Of a stretch of DNA of 6,399 nt, positions 5,459 through 6,399 are shown one piece after another. The stretch spans positions 1 to 6,399 of the forward strand of contig DAOVYB010000079.1 in assembly GCA_030635835.1 (NCBI GenBank). Reading direction: 5' to 3'. Made by a program: the position numbers and the translations under genes. Within the stretch, counting starts at the first letter, position 1. Each line of letters opens with the position of its first letter. The notes under the pieces were generated by a model, which did no database searches, had not been told where the DNA came from, and saw only the letters and a program-made list of their open reading frames with translations. Source of the stretch: Gammaproteobacteria bacterium (lineage in GTDB: Bacteria; Pseudomonadota; Gammaproteobacteria; UBA6429).

Positions 5459-6399
5459 ATGTTACCAATATATACATGGCAAACATCAAACTGGCAAAAG
5501 CTAACAGATAGCCAGCATAATAAGCGACTGGCACATGGTTTATTATTTCACGGTGCTAGCGGAACCGGTAAAAAAGCATTTGCGATTAACTTTGCGCATT
5601 GGTTAATTTGCGAACAACCATTGGTTGATAAAGCCTGCGGTGAATGTAAATCCTGTCTTTTAGTTAAAGCGGATTCGAATCCGGATTTACTTGAATTAAG
5701 CCCGGAAGAAGAAGGTAAGGCAATAAAAGTTGACCAGGTACGTGAATTAATTCAAAAATTATCTTTAACCAGCCATGGTCAGGGTTATCGCGTTATCGTT
5801 ATTTCACCTGCGGATGCCTTAAATATTAATGCCAGTAATAGTTTACTTAAAACACTTGAAGAACCACCACAAAATACCATTTTAATTCTTATATCGGATA
5901 AGCCCTCTAAATTGATGGCGACAATACGTAGCCGTACGCAAATGGTTCGTTTTGAAATACCGTCACATGAGCAGAGCTTATCGTGGTTAATCCAGCAAAA
6001 AGTGGATAATGCTGAGCTCTTGCTAAAATTAAGCGGAGGAGCTCCATTAGCTGCATGTGCTATGGCTGAAGATGAAGGGTTACAGATACGTGATAAACTC
6101 TTCCAAAACTGGCAGGAACTTGCCAGTGGTAATGTTGATGCTTTAGAAAGTGCTGCGATGTGGGTAAAAGACGGGCTAAAGATCGTTAATAATATGCCGT
6201 TAAACTGGGTTAACAGCTGGTTAATGGACATGCTGAGAAACTTGCAGGGCGCACATATTGAAAGTATGGTTAACACTGATTACGCTGAGAACTTGCAGAA
6301 ATTAGCAGGACAGGTAGACTTGAAGTCATTATATGGTTTGTTGGATAGACTAAATGATTCAATCCGCTTAACTGACACATCAGCAAATCAACTCATGCT
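5459..6399 (+). CDS. holB: DNA polymerase III subunit delta' (3' end cut off by the window)
   Basis: About 313 codons are present without a stop; E. coli HolB has 334 residues, so some 20 residues are probably missing at the window edge. Delta' is a fixed part of the clamp loader that opens and loads the beta sliding clamp. The zinc module is complete: Cys51, Cys60, Cys63 and Cys66 (CGECKSC). The P-loop-like GASGTGKK (32-39) keeps Lys38 but has Lys39 where ATP-binding loaders have Ser or Thr; delta' is not expected to hydrolyse ATP. ASNSLLKTLEEPPQNT (125-140) is the family hallmark. IRSRTQ (156-161) corresponds to the SRC motif with its arginine finger Arg159, but Thr160 replaces the Cys. The ATG at 5459, 4 bases after tmk stops, gives the usual short N-terminus (MLPIYTWQ). 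No Shine-Dalgarno sequence is visible, so coupling to tmk is likely. Confidence 0.95.
   Translation, partial: MLPIYTWQTSNWQKLTDSQHNKRLAHGLLFHGASGTGKKAFAINFAHWLICEQPLVDKACGECKSCLLVKADSNPDLLELSPEEEGKAIKVDQVRELIQKLSLTSHGQGYRVIVISPADALNINASNSLLKTLEEPPQNTILILISDKPSKLMATIRSRTQMVRFEIPSHEQSLSWLIQQKVDNAELLLKLSGGAPLAACAMAEDEGLQIRDKLFQNWQELASGNVDALESAAMWVKDGLKIVNNMPLNWVNSWLMDMLRNLQGAHIESMVNTDYAENLQKLAGQVDLKSLYGLLDRLNDSIRLTDTSANQLM

Noticed and set aside
5785..6276. 163-codon open frame on the minus strand
   Set aside because: It lies wholly antisense to holB, whose protein carries clear delta' motifs throughout; the reverse frame shows no recognisable domain.

Overview
The window is a conserved housekeeping block from an AT-rich gammaproteobacterium, with six genes all on the + strand: fabF, pabB, pabC, mltG, tmk and a 3'-truncated holB. 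The order fabF-pabC-mltG-tmk-holB is the classic gammaproteobacterial arrangement known from E. coli. The addition here is pabB, placed directly in front of pabC. Protein features (type II Tmk, four-cysteine delta' subunit, E. coli-like MltG and PabC) fit a gammaproteobacterium. I cannot name a genus from the sequence; low GC and intergenic palindromes suggest an environmental lineage, which is inference only.

Layout. Bases 1-42 are a short AT-rich leader before fabF. FabF (43-1281) is followed by the only sizeable intergenic gap (1282-1545, 264 bases). That gap holds two repeat-like elements: a segment bracketed by two CGCCAAG copies that ends in a hairpin and a run of eight T (a possible terminator for fabF), and a palindrome with perfect GTTGGGCT/AGCCCAAC arms. 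From 1546 to the end, five genes are packed with gaps of 10, -4, 3 and 4 bases, so pabB-pabC-mltG-tmk-holB very probably forms one transcription unit.

How the genes relate. PabB (with a PabA/TrpG glutaminase encoded elsewhere) and PabC together turn chorismate into p-aminobenzoate for folate. Tmk phosphorylates dTMP, whose synthesis by thymidylate synthase normally needs folate, and HolB is the delta' subunit of the DNA polymerase III clamp loader. MltG cuts nascent peptidoglycan strands at the inner membrane, and FabF elongates fatty acids. The block therefore links precursor supply for membrane, wall, folate and DNA.

I see no defence, mobile or otherwise undescribed system. The points that merit a second look are the PIAGT-type PabB active site, an Asp in place of the usual Glu in PabC, an SRT in place of the SRC motif in HolB, and the two intergenic repeat-like elements.
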